Source of the DNA: Alphaproteobacteria bacterium
Lineage (GTDB): Bacteria; Pseudomonadota; Alphaproteobacteria; Rhodospirillales; Rhodospirillaceae
Direction of reading: 5' to 3'
Assembly (NCBI GenBank): GCA_003250275.1
Contig: QKGW01000515.1
Coordinates: 1 to 5,747 of the forward strand
Length of the DNA stretch: 5,747 nt
How positions within the stretch are numbered: position 1 is the first letter of the stretch; the number at the start of each line of letters is the position of its first letter. Below are positions 4,539 to 5,747 of the stretch, piece after piece. The notes below the pieces were generated by a model, which saw only the letters and a list, made by a program, of their open reading frames with translations, made no database searches and had not been told where the DNA came from. The position numbers were made by a program, and so were the translations under genes.

Positions 4539-5376
4539 GCAGGCGAAGCGCCGCGAGTTCGGCGTCGCCCTCCCCCACGAGGAACGCCGCGGCGGTGCGG
4601 CCGCTTTCGGGGTGGTGGAACACCGCGCCGACGCTGCCCGGCCCGCCCGCGCCGTGCCCTTCGACGTAGACCGGCGCGCGCATCCGCCCGGCGCGCAGAG
4701 TGCCCTGCATCAGCCCGAGTCCGTAACCACGGGTGAGCCAGATCCCGTCGGGTCCGCCGACCGCGTGGAAGCGGCGCATCCGTTCGCGCGAGTCGGCGCG
4801 CAGCAGGCCGCCGGCGAGGATGCCGTGCACCGCGCGCGCCGCCTCGGCAGCGGTGCCGACGAGGCAGCCGGGATAGACCCAGCCGGGATGGTAGCCGGGC
4901 TGACCCGGCACGTCGCCCGGCGCAACCGCGAGACTCGCCGAAACGCCAAGCGGCGCGAGCACGAGCGCCGCGAGCGCCGCGCCGAAATCGCCACCGTGCG
5001 CCGCCGCGATCGCGCGGCGCACCAGCAGGTAGCCGACGTTGGAATAGCCCCACCCCCTGCCCGGCGCGAACCACGGCGGCCCGACACGGGCGAGGAGATC
5101 GTCCTCCGGCCAGGGAGCCTCCCCCGCCGCTACCGCCGCGTGGTATTCGGGCAGGCAGCCGTAGTCCGGCAATCCGGCGCGGTGGCCGAGCAACTGACGC
5201 AGGGTGAAGGCGGAGCCGCGCTGGCGCTTGTCGAGATCGAGGCGGCCGGTCTCGGCGAGGCGCAGCGCCGCTGCGGCGGTCAGCGTCTTGGTCACGCTCC
5301 ACCACGGCAGCGGCGCGGCGGAGGTTTCCATCGCCACCGCGCCGTCGGCGGTCACCAGGGCGAGCGCGGCGTTCAA
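4519..5376 (-). CDS. Class C beta-lactamase-family serine hydrolase
   Basis: This 285-residue protein has the beta-lactamase/penicillin-binding-protein fold (family of AmpC, DD-peptidases and esterases). The catalytic SxxK is Ser27-Val-Thr-Lys30, the second motif is Tyr111-Ser-Asn113 (GYSNVGY), and the third is His241-Gly in GHGAGGPG, replacing the KTG of true beta-lactamases as in many family esterases and peptidases. LLGHRAGLPDY (62-72) is the usual conserved segment after the first motif. No signal peptide is seen, so it is probably cytoplasmic. It is shorter than AmpC (about 360), so a true beta-lactamase is unlikely; substrate unknown. The start is TTG at 5376, with GAGGA nine bases upstream, overlapping the stop codon of the ABC-F gene (TTGA); the next in-frame ATG (5331) would remove the first beta-strand. 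The 3' end overlaps the cytochrome c gene by 20 bases. Confidence 0.88.
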   Translation of the reverse strand: MNAALALVTADGAVAMETSAAPLPWWSVTKTLTAAAALRLAETGRLDLDKRQRGSAFTLRQLLGHRAGLPDYGCLPEYHAAVAAGEAPWPEDDLLARVGPPWFAPGRGWGYSNVGYLLVRRAIAAAHGGDFGAALAALVLAPLGVSASLAVAPGDVPGQPGYHPGWVYPGCLVGTAAEAARAVHGILAGGLLRADSRERMRRFHAVGGPDGIWLTRGYGLGLMQGTLRAGRMRAPVYVEGHGAGGPGSVGAVFHHPESGRTAAAFLVGEGDAELAALRLLSPSGI

Positions 5377-5747
5377 CTCGACAATTCCTCGCGCAGCAGT
5401 TCGAGTTCGAGCCAGCGATCCTCTGCGGCGGTGCGCTCCTCGGCGATCGCGCCGAGGCGGTCGGTGGCGGCGGCGAACGCCCCCGGATCGCGGGCGAAGA
5501 GATTGGGATCGGCGAGTTTGGCTTCGAGCTTCGCCTGCTCGGCCTCCAGCGCCTCAATCCGCGCGGGTAGCTGTTCCCACTCGCGCTGATCCTTGTAGGA
5601 AAGCTTCGCGGGTTTGCGCGGCGCGTCGGCGCGCGGCTTCGGCTTGTCCGCCGGTTTCGCCGCCGCGGCGGCCGGAGCCTTGCGCTGGCGGCGGTAGTCG
5701 GACCAGCCGCCGACGTAGTCCTCGACCTTGCCGTCGCCCTCAAGCGC
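5373..5747 (-). CDS. uup: ABC-F family ATPase (Uup-like), C-terminal part
   Basis: Only the last 124 residues are in the window; the ATPase domains lie beyond position 5747. The visible part begins ALEGDGKVEDYVGGW, the end of the second ATPase domain in Uup-type ABC-F proteins. A basic Ala/Pro/Lys linker follows (about 22-48), then the characteristic C-terminal coiled coil starting KLSYKDQREWEQLPARIEAL and rich in Glu, Ala and Leu up to ELLREELSS. ABC-F proteins act on the ribosome or, for Uup, on nucleic acids and translation; they do not transport. This reading frame differs from a longer open frame on the same strand that has no recognisable protein. The stop overlaps the hydrolase start as TTGA, indicating an operon with probable translational coupling. 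Uup is favoured over other ABC-F members because of the C-terminal coiled coil. Confidence 0.9.
   Translation of the reverse strand, partial: ALEGDGKVEDYVGGWSDYRRQRKAPAAAAAKPADKPKPRADAPRKPAKLSYKDQREWEQLPARIEALEAEQAKLEAKLADPNLFARDPGAFAAATDRLGAIAEERTAAEDRWLELELLREELSS

Noticed and set aside
4463..5743. A 426-codon minus-strand frame through the hydrolase and ABC-F region.
   Set aside because: It is an Arg/Pro/Ser-rich shadow. The real frames give the SxxK, YSN and HG motifs of the hydrolase and the Uup-type coiled coil.

Overview
The window is GC-rich DNA with strongly G/C-biased third codon positions. The proteins (a full-length RpoH-type heat-shock sigma factor, tandem GlnK-type PII genes beside amtB, a small soluble cytochrome c, a Uup-type ABC-F ATPase) suggest an alphaproteobacterium. 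Rhodospirillales and relatives, where several PII paralogues are common, are a plausible home. The taxon is inferred from family resemblance, not demonstrated.

Nitrogen block, positions 1-2644, all on the minus strand. In transcription order it holds a GlnK-like PII gene (2306-2644) closed by a strong hairpin, then a second PII gene (1670-2008) joined to amtB (333-1652) by only 17 bases, then a terminator (271-309), and finally the first 26 bases of a third PII gene leaving the window at position 1. Both the glnK-amtB pair and the third PII gene are preceded by near-identical sigma-54 (-24/-12) type sites (minus strand GTGGCACG-N4-TTGTATTA at 2086-2105 and 101-120). The first PII gene has no such site. 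This fits a module in which two units are induced by nitrogen limitation (RpoN/NtrC) and one PII gene is expressed separately. AmtB would import ammonium. GlnK would block the pore through its T-loop when nitrogen is plentiful, with 2-oxoglutarate, ATP/ADP and Tyr51 uridylylation as the signals.

Heat-shock block. rpoH (2776-3681, minus) ends in a textbook intrinsic terminator that separates it from the PII genes. Upstream lies a 452-base non-coding region (3682-4133) with a sigma-70-like promoter candidate. That promoter would give rpoH a leader of about 250 bases containing a possible 14-15 codon mini-ORF and two hairpins.

Right block. A periplasmic class I cytochrome c (4134-4538, plus) runs divergently from rpoH. 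It meets head-on, with a 20-base 3' overlap, a class C beta-lactamase-like serine hydrolase (4519-5376, minus). The hydrolase starts at a TTG that overlaps the stop codon of the ABC-F gene (5373-5747, partial), so those two are probably translationally coupled.

No RNA gene, insertion sequence, CRISPR array or origin was seen. I see no wholly new system. The most interesting feature is the triple-PII/AmtB locus with its twin, identically deviating sigma-54 promoters.
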